64,000 nt of DNA from Syntrophobacterales bacterium (GCA_023229795.1 JALNYP010000013.1:1-64000); one strand, 5' to 3'; positions 45,261 to 56,556 are shown, counted from the stretch's first letter. Numbers and translations are program-made. Notes: generated by a model from the letters alone, not told the origin.

Positions 45261-48200
45261 CTAGTGGGATTCTATTCTTAGAAAGATGGTCACCCGGGTG
45301 CCTTTTTGAGGTTCGCTCTCGATGGCGATTTCTCCCTGGTGGGCTTCGATAATTTTCTGGGAAATAGCCAGGCCCAGGCCGCTGCCTTTGGGCTTGGAGG
45401 AAAAGAAGGGCTGGAAAATCTTTTCCCGGACCTCCGGGGGAATGCCCGCACCGGTGTCACAAATTTGCACGAATATCCGGCCTGCCTCCCTACCGGTGGT
45501 AATGGTCAGGGTGCCTCCGGCTTCCATGGCCTCGATGCCATTCTTGGCGATATTCAGGATTACCTGGCGCAGATGACCCGGGTCAAATTGCATCTCCGGG
45601 AGGTCGGGGTCCAGTTTCAACACCAGCTCGATATTACTTTCCTGGAGACTCGGTGCCAGCCGCTGGCAGGTTTCATGGATCAGGACATTGATATCTCCCG
45701 GACGCTTTTGAGGTTCGGAAAATTTGGCATAGCTACCGACCTCAACGAGGAAATCTTCCAAGCGCTTAACTTCGTCGACAATAATTTGGAGCTTTTCCGT
45801 GGTCTTCACGGGGTCGGCATTGGGGTCCTTCAGCACCTGGCGGGCAAACCCCCCGATGAGCATCAGGGGGTTCTTGATTTCGTGGCTGATATGGGCCGCC
45901 ATCTTGCCCAAGACGGCCAAGCGCTCACTCCGCAAGAGTTCCTCCTCCAGGCGTTTTCGTTCCCGCAGGTCTTTAAAATGGCCGATCATGCCGATCTCCC
46001 GATCGTTTTCATAAAGCACCCGGGCGGAAAGCCAGATGGGCACCAGGGCGCCATCCTTAGGTCGCATCCAGGTTTCATAATTCGCGAGAATCCCCGCGCC
46101 ACCGTAACCAGGATCGTGGATCTTGGCATCGATTTCCTGCAGTTGGCCCGGCCCATAGAGTTCCCTGATATTCATTGTGCCCAGGACTTCTTCCGGTTCA
46201 TAACCGAGGATGCTAGCAGCCGTTTCATTAAAGGTGCGGATAACGCCTTCCATATCGCTGGCGACGATGCCATCCATGCAGGTATGAATCAGGAGCTTCT
46301 GGAAATAAATGCCCCGCTCCACCTCGGCGGCCAATTCCTCTTCGGCCCGCTGGCGCTTAAGCTGCCACCACATGCCGTTCATCAATAAAGTCAACTGATG
46401 GATATCAGATTCGTCATAATCCTCATCCTTATTGCCCACGCCGGCGACTGCCACGATGCGGTCGCCGTCGAATACCGGAATATTCAGGTGACGCTGAATT
46501 TTTACGTGGCCCTCGGGGTAGCCTTTCTTATAGGGGTCAGGGGCGGCATAGTCATTGGTAATAATGGGCCGCCGCTGGCGCACGGCTTCGCCCCAGAGCC
46601 CGGTGGTCTCTACAGGATAAACAAAGGGCCTGTCCTCAATGGCGCATTCCGCCATGGCGGTCTTGGACCAGGCTTGCATCGTGAGCACCGTTTCGTCCTC
46701 GTTCATGAAAGCCAGGTAACCGATCTTGCTCTTGGTCAGCCGGACCCCTTCTTCCAGGGCGAAATCGGTAATCTCTTTCAGGGATGCCTTGGTCATTTGG
46801 CTGAGTCGCCATACCGCCTCGAGACGGGACTCGTCCAGGCGCAACGCCTCTTCCATGTTGGCGCTGCGCACTGCCAATCCCAATTGCCCGGCCAGCGATT
46901 GAAAGAACTCGACATGTTCCTTGGCAAAAAAGCCCTTCTGGTTGCTGGCCGCGGTCAATACTCCCAGGGTCAGGGTTTCCGTGGTGATGGGCGCCAGGAC
47001 CATGGAGGCCGCGGTTTCCTCCTTCAGCAGCCCCTGGAGGCGATCCGCCACCGCCGCTGCATCCGCCACGGAAATGACCTGGGAGGTTGACAGGCATTGG
47101 CCCAACAGAGAGGCGGGATCAGGCTTGACCACCTGCTCCCGGGCTTCGGGGGGCAGCCCCCGTAAACCCTTAACGTGCAGAAAGCCATGCTCATCCAACA
47201 GGCGCACGGCACATTTTTGCACCCCCAATTGCTCCACCAGGACCCCCAGCACGCCCTCCAGCAGGTCCGGAATATAGAGCGAGGCGGCCAGGCGGCGGGC
47301 CGCTTCGTAGAGCACCGAGAGTTCAGCGACGCGCCTTTTGAGCTGCTGTTCGCTTTCCTTCAGGGAACTGGAGATCCGGCCGAAGAGATCGAAGACGTCT
47401 TCCATCCGGGAGCCCCGGGAGGAGAGGTAACCTTCCACAATGACCCGGGCCGCGGCGGGGCCGATGGCGCGGGCAATGGTGCGCTCGACAAAATCCGCCA
47501 GCCGGAGTTTTTCCCGGTCCCCCCACTCGGATTCGGGAGTGGCGACCTCCCGGAGAAAGGCCTGCCGCGCCTCGGCGGCCTTCCGGGAGCCGATGAGCTT
47601 TTGCATAAAATGGGTCAATTGCTCCAGGCTCGGCAAGTACGTATAACGTTTTTCTAAAGGCGTCTCCCTTTCCCGTTCGAATACCCCCACAAACTTGCGG
47701 GCCTGCTCCTCCTCCACCGGACTGGGTACCGTGAGCAGGGAGACGGTGACAAAGGCGCCGGTATTGAAAAGCATGGACCAGAAAAAGGCGTGGGAGAGCC
47801 GATCCAGGCCGGTCAGGCCCAGGAAGGCATCGGGTTTGAGCAAAGCGAGGCCGAAGGGGCCCGCCGAGACCATACTGAGCGGAAACCAACCTGCTTCCAC
47901 CAGATAGGGCAGCACCAGGGTATAGGCCCAGAGGAGAAAGCCAAGGAGCAGACCCGCGATGGCCCCCCAGCGCGTGGCCTCCCGCCAATACAAGGCCCCC
48001 AGCATGGCCGGCACCAATTGCATCACCCCGCAAAAGGCGATGAGCCCGATATCCACCAGCATAACGGAAGGAAAGACCAGGTGGTAACCGAAATATCCCA
48101 GGAGAATCAGCAAGAGAATGCCGGCCCGCTTGATGGTCAAAAGGTGCGGGGTGATACGCTCTTGCAGTTTCAGCCGGATGGCCAGCGGCATCACCAGGCT

Positions 48201-49289
48201 GTTTAAAAGCATGGTGCTCACCGTGATGGAGGCCACCGACACCATGGCGGTGGAGGCCGATAAGCCCCCCAAAAAGACCAGCAAGGCGAGGTAGGGATGC
48301 CCGGTGGCCAGGGGCAGGCGCAGGACGAAGGTATCGGCCTGTTCCTGGGGGAAACCCAGGAGCAGCCCTGCGAAGGCAATGGGCATGACAAACAGGTTGA
48401 TAAGCAGCAGATAGAGGGGAAAGAGCCAGACCGCGGTGAGAATATGGCGTTCATCGGTATTTTCGACCACCGCCATGTGGAACATGCGGGGCAAAAAGTG
48501 GATGGCCCCCATGGCCAGAAGAGTCAGCACCATGAACAGGGTATAGCTGTTGTGCGGCCCCGTATTCATCAGGAGCAGGTCCTGAAAAGCGGGACTCGCC
48601 TGGATGCGCCCGAAGATTTCCCCCCAGCCCGAAAACAGGCCGAAGGTCACCAGCAGGCCCAGGCTGGTAAAAGCCAGGAGTTCGATGAGGGACTCGAACA
48701 CCACGACCGCAACCAAGCCTTCGTGGCGTTCCGTGGGGTCCAGATGGCGGGCCCCAAACAGGATGCCGAACATGGCCAGGAGCAGGGCCACATAAAAGGC
48801 GGTATCTTCATAAACCGGGATGGTGCCTGGGGGACAGATTTCTCTGCATCTCAGGATATTGAAGGTATCGGAAATGGACTTGAGCTGGAGGCCGATATAG
48901 GGGGTGATGGCCAGGAACACCCCCACGGTGGCCAGGGCCCCCAGAAAGGCCCCTTTGCCATAGCGCAGCGTCAGGAAGTCGGACATGGTGGTCAGGTTGT
49001 TTTCCTTGCAGATGCGCAGGAGCTTGCGCAAACCGAACCACCAGGAAAAAGCGATGATGGAGGGCCCCAGGTAGATGGTGAGAAAGGTCACGCCTGAGGT
49101 GGCGGCCTTGCCGACGCTGCCGAAAAAAGTCCAGGCGGTGCAATAGGTGGCCAGAGAAAGGGCGTAGATGTAGGGGTTGGCGATAATGCTCTTGCCGCGA
49201 GCCCGTTGCCAGTCCCCATAGTAGGCGATGGCGAAGAGCAGTAAGAGATAGCCGAAGGCGGCGGCAGCGACCAGACCTGTGTTGAGCAT
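45261..49289 (-). CDS. Sodium:solute symporter-histidine kinase fusion
   Basis: 1342 residues. Residues 1-510: an SSS-type transporter with about 13 membrane helices (LATYCTAWTFFGSVGKAATS; LSASTAMVSVASITVSTMLL). Then a helical linker, two GAF regions (about 650-800, 810-975; LVEQLGVQKCAVRLLDEHG), PAS (about 990-1110), HisKA with AAHISHEIKNPLMLIGGFAR, and HATPase (NIAKNGIEAMEAG; IFVQICDTGAGIPPE; GSGLGLAISQKI). Architecture like CbrA-type sensors, in which transport or ligand binding is read out as phosphorylation. Small membrane protein encoded just upstream; no response regulator near. Confidence 0.9.
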   Translation of the reverse strand: MLNTGLVAAAAFGYLLLLFAIAYYGDWQRARGKSIIANPYIYALSLATYCTAWTFFGSVGKAATSGVTFLTIYLGPSIIAFSWWFGLRKLLRICKENNLTTMSDFLTLRYGKGAFLGALATVGVFLAITPYIGLQLKSISDTFNILRCREICPPGTIPVYEDTAFYVALLLAMFGILFGARHLDPTERHEGLVAVVVFESLIELLAFTSLGLLVTFGLFSGWGEIFGRIQASPAFQDLLLMNTGPHNSYTLFMVLTLLAMGAIHFLPRMFHMAVVENTDERHILTAVWLFPLYLLLINLFVMPIAFAGLLLGFPQEQADTFVLRLPLATGHPYLALLVFLGGLSASTAMVSVASITVSTMLLNSLVMPLAIRLKLQERITPHLLTIKRAGILLLILLGYFGYHLVFPSVMLVDIGLIAFCGVMQLVPAMLGALYWREATRWGAIAGLLLGFLLWAYTLVLPYLVEAGWFPLSMVSAGPFGLALLKPDAFLGLTGLDRLSHAFFWSMLFNTGAFVTVSLLTVPSPVEEEQARKFVGVFERERETPLEKRYTYLPSLEQLTHFMQKLIGSRKAAEARQAFLREVATPESEWGDREKLRLADFVERTIARAIGPAAARVIVEGYLSSRGSRMEDVFDLFGRISSSLKESEQQLKRRVAELSVLYEAARRLAASLYIPDLLEGVLGVLVEQLGVQKCAVRLLDEHGFLHVKGLRGLPPEAREQVVKPDPASLLGQCLSTSQVISVADAAAVADRLQGLLKEETAASMVLAPITTETLTLGVLTAASNQKGFFAKEHVEFFQSLAGQLGLAVRSANMEEALRLDESRLEAVWRLSQMTKASLKEITDFALEEGVRLTKSKIGYLAFMNEDETVLTMQAWSKTAMAECAIEDRPFVYPVETTGLWGEAVRQRRPIITNDYAAPDPYKKGYPEGHVKIQRHLNIPVFDGDRIVAVAGVGNKDEDYDESDIHQLTLLMNGMWWQLKRQRAEEELAAEVERGIYFQKLLIHTCMDGIVASDMEGVIRTFNETAASILGYEPEEVLGTMNIRELYGPGQLQEIDAKIHDPGYGGAGILANYETWMRPKDGALVPIWLSARVLYENDREIGMIGHFKDLRERKRLEEELLRSERLAVLGKMAAHISHEIKNPLMLIGGFARQVLKDPNADPVKTTEKLQIIVDEVKRLEDFLVEVGSYAKFSEPQKRPGDINVLIHETCQRLAPSLQESNIELVLKLDPDLPEMQFDPGHLRQVILNIAKNGIEAMEAGGTLTITTGREAGRIFVQICDTGAGIPPEVREKIFQPFFSSKPKGSGLGLAISQKIIEAHQGEIAIESEPQKGTRVTIFLRIESH

Positions 49290-49307
49290 ATGTTTGATTC
49301 CTGCCGC

Positions 49308-49514
49308 TTACTCCCGGGAAGTTAATCGGCTGCCCAGGACATAAAGTCCAATAATGGCCGATATCCAAACCACATGGAGGTACAAAACCAGCTCGGGAAT
49401 CCCTGCCCACAAGGTGTTATGGTTAAAAATTTGCAGCACAGGGAAGTTCAGCAGGAGAAAGATCAGGATCCCCAGCAAAGCCCAAAACTTGTGTTTTTTA
49501 GCCATTGCATCCAT
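49308..49514 (-). CDS. Small membrane protein, DUF3311-like symporter partner
   Basis: 68 residues from ATG 49514 (GAGGAG 7 nt upstream): MDAMAKKHKFWALLGILIFL, two membrane helices (LLLNFPVLQIF; LYLHVVWISAIIGLYVLG). Located 18 nt before the symporter-kinase on the same strand. Such two-helix proteins often precede SSS transporters. Role in stability or assembly is inference. Confidence 0.75.
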   Translation of the reverse strand: MDAMAKKHKFWALLGILIFLLLNFPVLQIFNHNTLWAGIPELVLYLHVVWISAIIGLYVLGSRLTSRE

Positions 49515-49769
49515 ATTTTTTCTCCTCGGGTTTTCCGCTGGGAAGGGGTGGGTATCTAATTGTATTATAGCGTTTGAATGCTTAGAAACAAGGACCGATC
49601 TGCGGGACGGTGCTTGAGAATCGGCTTCAAGGGACAAGGCCCTTCCTTACCCAACCACTTCCACCAAGCACTACTAACCAAAAACTCCGGCCCGGTCAGA
49701 TTTCCGCCTTATAAGACCACCTCAATTCCGGATTGACATCCTCTCCCCAGTTATTACCTTTATTTTAAA

Positions 49770-49818
49770 CTTTCTTCGGCAAGCCGCGGCCAAGTGACGG
49801 CCTGCCGAAGGAAGAAAG
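49770..49818. repeat. Inverted repeat / hairpin
   Basis: CTTTCTTCGGCA at 49770 pairs with TGCCGAAGGAAGAAAG up to 49818 (four-base bulge), with a GC-rich loop. Lies in the 450-bp gap between the divergent symporter and pgi genes. No T-run, so not an obvious terminator. The rest of 49515-50005 has nothing I can assign. Confidence 0.55.
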
Positions 49819-50005
49819 AGGCGGCCGCGGCCGAAAAATGACCGAAGAGCCTAAAACCTATTTCAAAACCTCTTTTGGTGTCAGCCGGGGGGAAGCGAAG
49901 GGTCTTAACTATTTAAAAAAATTTAGATTCTTCGCTGCGCTCAGAATGGCAATTTTGTAAGATATGGGTTTTGAAATGGCTTATACCGGACCAAGGAGCA
50001 CAGAC

Positions 50006-51655
50006 ATGACAGCAACGATCGCGCCGCTCACCGAGCGCCCGGCCTGGAAGGCCCTGGAAGCCCATTATCAGCAAGTCAGGCAGGTGCATCTCAAGCAACT
50101 TTTTGCTGACGATCCCCGACGGGGCGAACGTTTCACTGCCGAAGCCGCGGGACTTTACCTGGATTACTCGAAAAATCGGATCACCGGGGAAACCCTTAAG
50201 CTGCTGGTGCAACTCGCCGAGGACTCCGGTCTGCGGGCCAGGATCGACGCCATGTTCCGGGGTGAAAAGATCAACCTCACCGAAAAGCGAGCCGTGCTGC
50301 ACGTGGCCTTGCGCACCCCCAGGGGCGTGTCCATCCGGGTGGACGGACAGGACGTGGTGCCGGAGGTCCACGCGGTGCTGGACAAGATGTCAGATTTTGC
50401 CAACCGGGTGCGCCGCGGCGCCTGGCTGGGCCACACCGGCAAGCGCATGAAAAACGTGATCAACATCGGCATCGGCGGCTCCTACCTGGGGCCGGAGATG
50501 GCGTATCTGGCGCTCCGTCCCTACAGCGAGCGCGCTATGACCTTCCGCTTCGTGTCCAATGTGGATGGCGCCAACTTCACGGAAGCCACCCACGGCCTGG
50601 ACCCTGGCGAGACCCTGTTCGTGATCTCCTCCAAGACCTTCACCACGCTGGAGACCATGACCAACGCCCAGACCGCCCGGCAATGGCTCATCCAGGGGCT
50701 GGGCCGCGAGGACGCCGTGGCCAAGCACTTTGTGGCGGTGTCCACCAACGCCCGGGAGGTGCAGAAATTCGGCATCGATACCGCCAACATGTTCGGCTTC
50801 TGGGACTGGGTCGGGGGCCGCTATTCCATGGACTCGGCCATCGGGCTCTCCACCATGCTGGCCGTGGGGCCGGAGAACTTTCGGGAGATGCTGGCCGGCT
50901 TCCATGCCATGGATGAGCACTTCCGCACGGCCCCGTTCGAGCAGAACCTCCCCGCGCTCCTGGGCCTCTTGACGGTCTGGTATAACAATTTCTTCGGCGC
51001 CCAAACGGTAGGCATCATGCCGTATACCGCCTATCTGGCCCGCTTTCCCGCCTACTTGCAGCAGTTGCAGATGGAGAGCAACGGCAAGCACGTGGACCTT
51101 GAGACCCGCCGGCCCGTGAGCTATGAGACAGGCCCCGTCATCTGGGGCGAGCCCGGCACCGACGGCCAACATTCCTTTTACCAGCTTATTCACCAGGGCA
51201 CCAAGCTGATCCCCTGCGACCTCATCGGTTTTTGCCAGCCGGTCAGCCCCCTGGCCCGCCATCACGACTTGCTCATGGCCAACCTGTTTGCCCAGGCCGA
51301 GGCGCTGGCCTTCGGCAAGACGGAGGAAGAACTGACCGCCGAGGGTTCCCCGGCCTTCCAGACGCCGTTTCGGGTGTGCGAAGGCAACCGGCCCACCAAT
51401 GTGATTCTCGCCGAGAGTCTGACGCCCCGAAGCTTGGGCAGCCTGGTGGCCCTGTATGAACACAATGTCTTCACCCAGGGCGCCATTTGGAACATTGATT
51501 CTTTTGACCAATGGGGGGTGGAGTTGGGCAAGGTGCTGGCCAAGCGTATCATCCCCGAGCTGGAGAGCGCGAGCGACCCCGGCCTCAACCACGACAGCTC
51601 GACCAACGCCCTCATCCGGCGCTATCGCCGCCTGAGAACGGGAGCTCAGGGGTAA
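50006..51655 (+). CDS. pgi: Glucose-6-phosphate isomerase
   Basis: 549 residues from ATG 50006 (AAGGAG 7 nt upstream), the normal length of the long bacterial form. Blocks: [67 protein letters not shown], and [16 protein letters not shown] near the end. Interconverts G6P and F6P in glycolysis/gluconeogenesis and sugar-nucleotide supply. Convergent with pgm. Confidence 0.97.
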   Translation: MTATIAPLTERPAWKALEAHYQQVRQVHLKQLFADDPRRGERFTAEAAGLYLDYSKNRITGETLKLLVQLAEDSGLRARIDAMFRGEKINLTEKRAVLHVALRTPRGVSIRVDGQDVVPEVHAVLDKMSDFANRVRRGAWLGHTGKRMKNVINIGIGGSYLGPEMAYLALRPYSERAMTFRFVSNVDGANFTEATHGLDPGETLFVISSKTFTTLETMTNAQTARQWLIQGLGREDAVAKHFVAVSTNAREVQKFGIDTANMFGFWDWVGGRYSMDSAIGLSTMLAVGPENFREMLAGFHAMDEHFRTAPFEQNLPALLGLLTVWYNNFFGAQTVGIMPYTAYLARFPAYLQQLQMESNGKHVDLETRRPVSYETGPVIWGEPGTDGQHSFYQLIHQGTKLIPCDLIGFCQPVSPLARHHDLLMANLFAQAEALAFGKTEEELTAEGSPAFQTPFRVCEGNRPTNVILAESLTPRSLGSLVALYEHNVFTQGAIWNIDSFDQWGVELGKVLAKRIIPELESASDPGLNHDSSTNALIRRYRRLRTGAQG

Positions 51656-51709
51656 ATTCCTGATCCGGTGGCCGCCACCCGGGAAGAGACAAATTCTCCT
51701 CCCGTCAGT

Positions 51710-53359
51710 TCAAGTCTTGGCGGCCAGGGCATGGTTCACGATCTGCTGGGCCTCACGGACAATGGCGTCCAAATGGGCCTCATCCTTGAAGCTCTCGGCA
51801 TAAATCTTGTAGATGTTTTCCGTGCCGCTTGGGCGCGCCGCGAACCAGCCGTTGGCGGCCACCACCTTGAGCCCGCCGATGGGGGCGTTGTTGCCCGGGG
51901 CGTTGGTCAGCTTGGCGGTGATGGGCTCACCGGCCAGGTCCGACTCCTGGACGGCCTCAGGCGATAATTTTGCCAGCCTGGCCTTCTGCTCGGGGGTCGC
52001 CGGGGCGTCAAGACGCGTATAGTGCGCCGTGCCAAAGGCCGCGGTCAGTTCCTGGTAGTGCTCTCCCGGGTCCTTGCCCGTGCGCGCGGTGATCTCTGCG
52101 GCCAGCAGGTTCGGAATCAGGCCGTCTTTATCCGTGGTCCAGACCGTGCCGTCCCGCCGCAAGAAGGCCGCTCCCGCGCTTTCCTCGCCGCCGAAGCCCA
52201 GGGACCCGTGCAGGAGCCCCTCCACGAACCACTTGAACCCTACGGGGACCTCCACCACCCGCCGCTTCAAGCTCCCGGCCACCCGATCAATCATGTTGCT
52301 GCTGACCAGGGTCTTGCCGACCGCGGCCGCCTGGGCCCACTCCGGCCGGTTCGTGAACAGATAATGCACCGCGACCGCGAGGTAATGGTTCGGGGGCAGC
52401 AAGCCCTGGCTGTGGCTCACAATCCCGTGCCGGTCCGCATCGGTGTCGCTGGCAAAGGCCACGTCGAAACGATCCTTTAAGTCGATCAGCCGCGCCATGG
52501 CATAAGGCGAGGACGGGTCCATGCGGATTTGACCGTCCCAATCTATGGTCATGAACCGGAACGTCGGGTCGATGGTGTGATTCACCACCTCAAGGTTGAG
52601 GTGGTGGCGTTCGGCAATGGCATCGTAGTAAGCCACACTGGCGCCGCCCAGGGGGTCCACCCCCAGCCGGACCTGGCTCTCTTGAATGGCCTTCATGTCG
52701 ATCACCGCGGGGAGATCGTCCACATAGGACTCCAGGTAGTTATGCTTGTGCGTGGTGTCTGCTTGGCGGGCGCGTTCGAAAGGGACTCTCAATACACCCC
52801 GCAGTCCATCAGCCAGGAGGGCGTAGGCTTGCCGTTCAATCCATTGAGTCACGGAGGTGTCTGCGGGTCCGCCATGGGGCGGATTGTATTTAAAGCCGCC
52901 GTAGCGCGGCGGGTTGTGGGACGGGGTGATGACGATGCCGTCGGCCAGTCCCTGGCGGCGGCCGCGGTTGTAGGTCAGAATCGCATGCGAGATGACCGGG
53001 GTCGGCGTGTACCCGTCCGCCGCATCCAGCATGACATTGACGCGGTTAGCCGCCAGGACCTCCAGCGCACTGGCGAAGGCCGGTTCCGAAAGCGCGTGGG
53101 TATCGATGCCCAGGAACAGCGGCCCGTCGATACCTTGCTGCCGGCGGTACAAACAGATAGCCTGGCTGATCGCCAGAATATGACCCTCGTTGAAAGCGTG
53201 GTCCAGTGACGAGCCGCGGTGCCCGGAGGTGCCGAAGGCCACCCGTTGTTCAGGAATGGCTGGATCGGGACGGTTGACATAGTAGGCGGTGAGCAGGCGG
53301 GGAATGTTGGTTAACATCCACTGTTCCGCAGGCTTACCGGCATAAGGGGAAATACTCAT
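51710..53359 (-). CDS. pgm: Phosphoglucomutase (alpha-D-glucose type)
   Basis: 549 residues. Active Ser loop [15 protein letters not shown], metal loop [11 protein letters not shown], sugar loop [10 protein letters not shown], phosphate loop [16 protein letters not shown]. Converts G6P and G1P, feeding polysaccharide synthesis and, through Pgi, the GDP-mannose genes at 57-61 kb. Ends 55 nt from pgi, convergent. No obvious terminator. Confidence 0.97.
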   Translation of the reverse strand: MSISPYAGKPAEQWMLTNIPRLLTAYYVNRPDPAIPEQRVAFGTSGHRGSSLDHAFNEGHILAISQAICLYRRQQGIDGPLFLGIDTHALSEPAFASALEVLAANRVNVMLDAADGYTPTPVISHAILTYNRGRRQGLADGIVITPSHNPPRYGGFKYNPPHGGPADTSVTQWIERQAYALLADGLRGVLRVPFERARQADTTHKHNYLESYVDDLPAVIDMKAIQESQVRLGVDPLGGASVAYYDAIAERHHLNLEVVNHTIDPTFRFMTIDWDGQIRMDPSSPYAMARLIDLKDRFDVAFASDTDADRHGIVSHSQGLLPPNHYLAVAVHYLFTNRPEWAQAAAVGKTLVSSNMIDRVAGSLKRRVVEVPVGFKWFVEGLLHGSLGFGGEESAGAAFLRRDGTVWTTDKDGLIPNLLAAEITARTGKDPGEHYQELTAAFGTAHYTRLDAPATPEQKARLAKLSPEAVQESDLAGEPITAKLTNAPGNNAPIGGLKVVAANGWFAARPSGTENIYKIYAESFKDEAHLDAIVREAQQIVNHALAAKT

Positions 53360-53609
53360 CAGTTCCTCCTAAAAAAATCAACGCTGCCAGAGAATCAGAG
53401 ACATTTCCCATGGCATCTCATCTTTCGGCTTCGGGTCCTTCTCGGTCATGCGTCCCGTCCGTGCTGGCCCCTGGACCATTCTATCTTGACCGATTTTTGG
53501 GGGTCGAGCTAACCGGCCCCGCTTAATATCTTTGCTGTAACCATCCAGGGGCGACTCATGGATAAAAGGCGAAGGCGTTCTTTATACACTCACCTGGCCT
53601 TCCCAGTTT

Positions 53610-54344
53610 TCAGGGATAGATCTGTCGGGTCGGCATGATCAAAATTTCCTGGGGGTTGACGTTGGCCGGCTGGGCAAAGGCATAGACCAGGGCGTTGGCA
53701 ATGTCTTCGGGCTTGAGGGCTTCGAGTTGGTCGCGGCGAGCCTTCATCTCCTCTTTGGGAATGTTGTAACCCCAATTGGTGTAAACCGCCCCGGGCTCGA
53801 TGAGAGAAACCCGGATGCCCTCGGGGCCGAGTTCCTTACGCAGGGCGTCGTGCAGGCCGACCACCGCGAACTTGGTCGCATTGTAGACCGCAAAGCCGGC
53901 AATGCCGTGGCGGCCGCCCACGCTTGAAACCGTAGCGATCATTGCACCCGGGCGGCCGCGCATCAGGGGAATGACCTGACGGGTGCAAAACAACACCCCA
54001 TAGAGGTTGGCATCGATAGTGGCCCGCCATTCCTCGGTTTTGCCTTCGACAAAAGAACCGCCATAGCCCAGGCCGGCATTGTTAAAGAGGAGATCGAGCC
54101 CGCCAAAGCGTTGCTGTACTTCGGCAAAGAGGCGCGCCACGGCAGCTTCGTCCCCGACATCCGTGGGCACCACCAGGGCTAACTCGCCAAGTTCCTTGGC
54201 CAGGGCCTGAAGACGATCGACTGAACGGGCCGCCAGGACCACCTGTACTCCCTCAGCCACGAGGGCGCGGGAAGCGGCTGCGCCGATTCCGCTCGAGGCC
54301 CCGGTGACCACCGCCACTTTGCCGCGCAAATTGGTCAATTGCAT
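53610..54344 (-). CDS. Short-chain dehydrogenase/reductase
   Basis: 244 residues from ATG 54344 (GAGGAG upstream). VVTGASSGIGAAASRALVAE, LLFNNAGLGYGGSF, catalytic S-Y-K in TVSSVGGRHGIAGFAVYNATK. The 5' extension to 54416 has no ribosome site. Typical of YdfG-like SDRs that reduce small carbonyls with NADPH; substrate unknown. The gap 54417-54633 has nothing I can assign. Confidence 0.9.
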   Translation of the reverse strand: MQLTNLRGKVAVVTGASSGIGAAASRALVAEGVQVVLAARSVDRLQALAKELGELALVVPTDVGDEAAVARLFAEVQQRFGGLDLLFNNAGLGYGGSFVEGKTEEWRATIDANLYGVLFCTRQVIPLMRGRPGAMIATVSSVGGRHGIAGFAVYNATKFAVVGLHDALRKELGPEGIRVSLIEPGAVYTNWGYNIPKEEMKARRDQLEALKPEDIANALVYAFAQPANVNPQEILIMPTRQIYP

Positions 54345-54633
54345 GGATGGACTCCTCCTCTGACGAGCCGCATGTTGATTCGTTTCTAAGTTAAGGCTGG
54401 GAGGAACCGGATGCAATGACTACACAGAAGGCCTTAAAATACTAGGGTTATCAGGGCGAGAAGTGGTATCGCTTCTGGATGCGAAGAGTTAGCGGATGAG
54501 GGGGATGGATCGCAGGCCGTCTCTCGGGAACAGCAGGCCGGTCCAGCGCGATTTAGGGGGATTTCCGGTAACGGCTATGGTCTGACCCAGGGACCGCCCG
54601 CTCGCCGGAAGGTAAGCCGACATTGAATTTGCT

Positions 54634-55932
54634 CTACAACAATTTCGCGCCTAATTCGGCGATGCCGGACCTTTCGCCTTTGATCAGGGTAATGTGTCCG
54701 GCGAGTTCTTCGCCTTTGATCTTTTCCACCAGGTAACTGAGGCCGTTGGAAGAGGCGTCGAGATACGGGTGGTCGATCTGCTCCGGGTCTCCGGTAAAGA
54801 CGATCTTGCTGCCTCGCCCCACCCGGGTCAGGATGGTCTTGATCACGTGCGGGCTCAAGTTCTGGCTCTCATCGCAGATGATGAACTGTTTCGGAATGCT
54901 CCGTCCCCTGATGTAGGTCAGGGCTTCCAGTTCGATCTTGCCGTTGGCGATCAGATAATCGATGCAGCCGTTGGGTTGGATATGCTCGTTGCACAAGTAT
55001 TCCAGATTATCGTAAATGGGCTGCATCCAGGGCCGGATTTTATCTTCCTTGTCGCCGGGGAGATAGCCGAGGTCATTGCCTAAAGGCACGATGGGTCTGG
55101 TAATAAGGATGCGATTGTACCTGCCGCTGCCTTCCAGGACCTTTTCCAGGCCGGCCGCCAGGGCCAGGATGGTCTTGCCGGTGCCGGCCTTGCCCACCAG
55201 GGTCACCACCTGGATATTATCGTCCAGCAGCAGATCCAGGGCGAACTTCTGTTCCTTGTTCAAGGCCTTGATGCCATAGACCGCCTTACCGTCCTGGGCC
55301 AGTTTATGCAGACGGTGATGGGTATACCTGGCCAGGGCCGATTTGGAGGGCGATTCGCTCCACCGGAGGATACAGAACTGGTGGGGTTGAAGATCTTCCT
55401 GGCACTCCAGAGATCCCTCTTGATAAAACCGGTCGATCTCGGCAGGGGGAAGATATAGTTCACAGACGCCACTGTATAGTTGATGGTAATCTACTTTGTC
55501 GCTGTAAAAATCCTCGGCGGCAACCCCCAAGACATCAGCCTTGATGCGGAGATTTAAATCCTTGGTAACCAGAATGACGGGGTTCTGACCATTGTTCATA
55601 AGAGAATAAGCCAACGCCAGGATCATATTGTCAGTGCTATTTAAATCGATACCATTAAGATGATTGAGAGATTTATTACCATTGATCTCAATTCGCACCG
55701 AACCGCCATGGATAAGTCCCACTCCCTCGGCCAATCGTCCCCTATCACGCAATTCATCTAATTTTCTGGACACTTCCCGGGCGTTCCTGCCTACTTCATC
55801 GCCTCTTCTTTTAATACGGTCCAATTCTTCTACTACTGAAAGCGGTAACACAATGTCATTATCTTCGAAAGAAAACAATGACTCGGGGTCGTGCAGCAGG
55901 ACATTGGTGTCCAGGATATAAGTTTTTTTCAT
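54634..55932 (-). CDS. PIN-PhoH family ATPase
   Basis: 432 residues from ATG 55932 (AAGGAT upstream). PIN domain 1-150 (KTYILDTNVLLHDPESLFSF) and PhoH-like P-loop domain 240-430 (TLVGKAGTGKTILALAAGLE; FIICDESQNLSPHVIKTILT; IVFTGDPEQID). PIN-PhoH proteins act as RNA helicase/nucleases. Alone on its strand; the region 55933-56219 holds no gene. Confidence 0.93.
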   Translation of the reverse strand: MKKTYILDTNVLLHDPESLFSFEDNDIVLPLSVVEELDRIKRRGDEVGRNAREVSRKLDELRDRGRLAEGVGLIHGGSVRIEINGNKSLNHLNGIDLNSTDNMILALAYSLMNNGQNPVILVTKDLNLRIKADVLGVAAEDFYSDKVDYHQLYSGVCELYLPPAEIDRFYQEGSLECQEDLQPHQFCILRWSESPSKSALARYTHHRLHKLAQDGKAVYGIKALNKEQKFALDLLLDDNIQVVTLVGKAGTGKTILALAAGLEKVLEGSGRYNRILITRPIVPLGNDLGYLPGDKEDKIRPWMQPIYDNLEYLCNEHIQPNGCIDYLIANGKIELEALTYIRGRSIPKQFIICDESQNLSPHVIKTILTRVGRGSKIVFTGDPEQIDHPYLDASSNGLSYLVEKIKGEELAGHITLIKGERSGIAELGAKLL

Positions 55933-56219
55933 TGGGCTAAATCCTTTATTATATTGCATGGATAGCCAGTGAAGCAGACGAGCCTTGAAATGTTCTAATG
56001 AAATCATCTTGTTACACTATAAGGCTCATATCAAACAGTATGCCATAATTACTCCTTTTTGGGAAGCGATTTTCCAGGGGACCAGGTCGGGGCCGGGGCC
56101 GACGTGTTCAACATTGAGCAAAACTAACAAAATATTAACCGAATTGATATTAATCTGTAATATCGCCTTGCTACAAGAGGATGAGTAGGAATAACTTGGA
56201 ATTGGCGAGGAGGCGGACA

Positions 56220-56339
56220 ATGTGGTACGTGATCTGTTTTATGGTGGGCGTGGTGATGGGGAGTGTAGGGATGATCTTGAAATATGAGACCAAATGCCGG
56301 GAGTGCGGCGTGGGGGAAAAGTGCGAAGAATTTCCTTGA
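56220..56339 (+). CDS. 39-residue membrane peptide with CxxC tail
   Basis: ATG 56220 with GAGGAGG 6 nt upstream: MWYVICFMVGVVMGSVGMIL (one helix) then KYETKCRECGVGEKCEEFP, a short cytosolic tail with three Cys. No family known. Excellent ribosome site and compact hydrophobic/zinc-like design make it a credible microprotein. Confidence 0.5.
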   Translation: MWYVICFMVGVVMGSVGMILKYETKCRECGVGEKCEEFP

Positions 56340-56427
56340 TCGCCAGGGCAATTTTTGAGCAAACTATACTGCTCCCTTGAGGCTGAGACATGAAGCTAAG
56401 CGAGTATAATGTCTCAGGGGGTAAGCA

Positions 56428-56556
56428 TGCAACGCCGCAAGATTGATCAGGAGACCAAGATGGCGTGAAGTCCTGGAAGGGCTCCAGGGTGAGAGTTCCA
56501 TTGCGGATATTTGCCGCAAATATCAGATCAGCGAAAGTCTGTACTATCGTACCCAC
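56428..56556 (+). pseudogene. IS3-type transposase OrfA, N-terminal remnant
   Basis: MQRRKIDQETKMA from ATG 56428, ended by a stop, then in the next frame VLEGLQGESSIADICRKYQI SESLYYR, the HTH of IS3-family OrfA. Everything after is not transposase. A small fossil. Confidence 0.7.
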
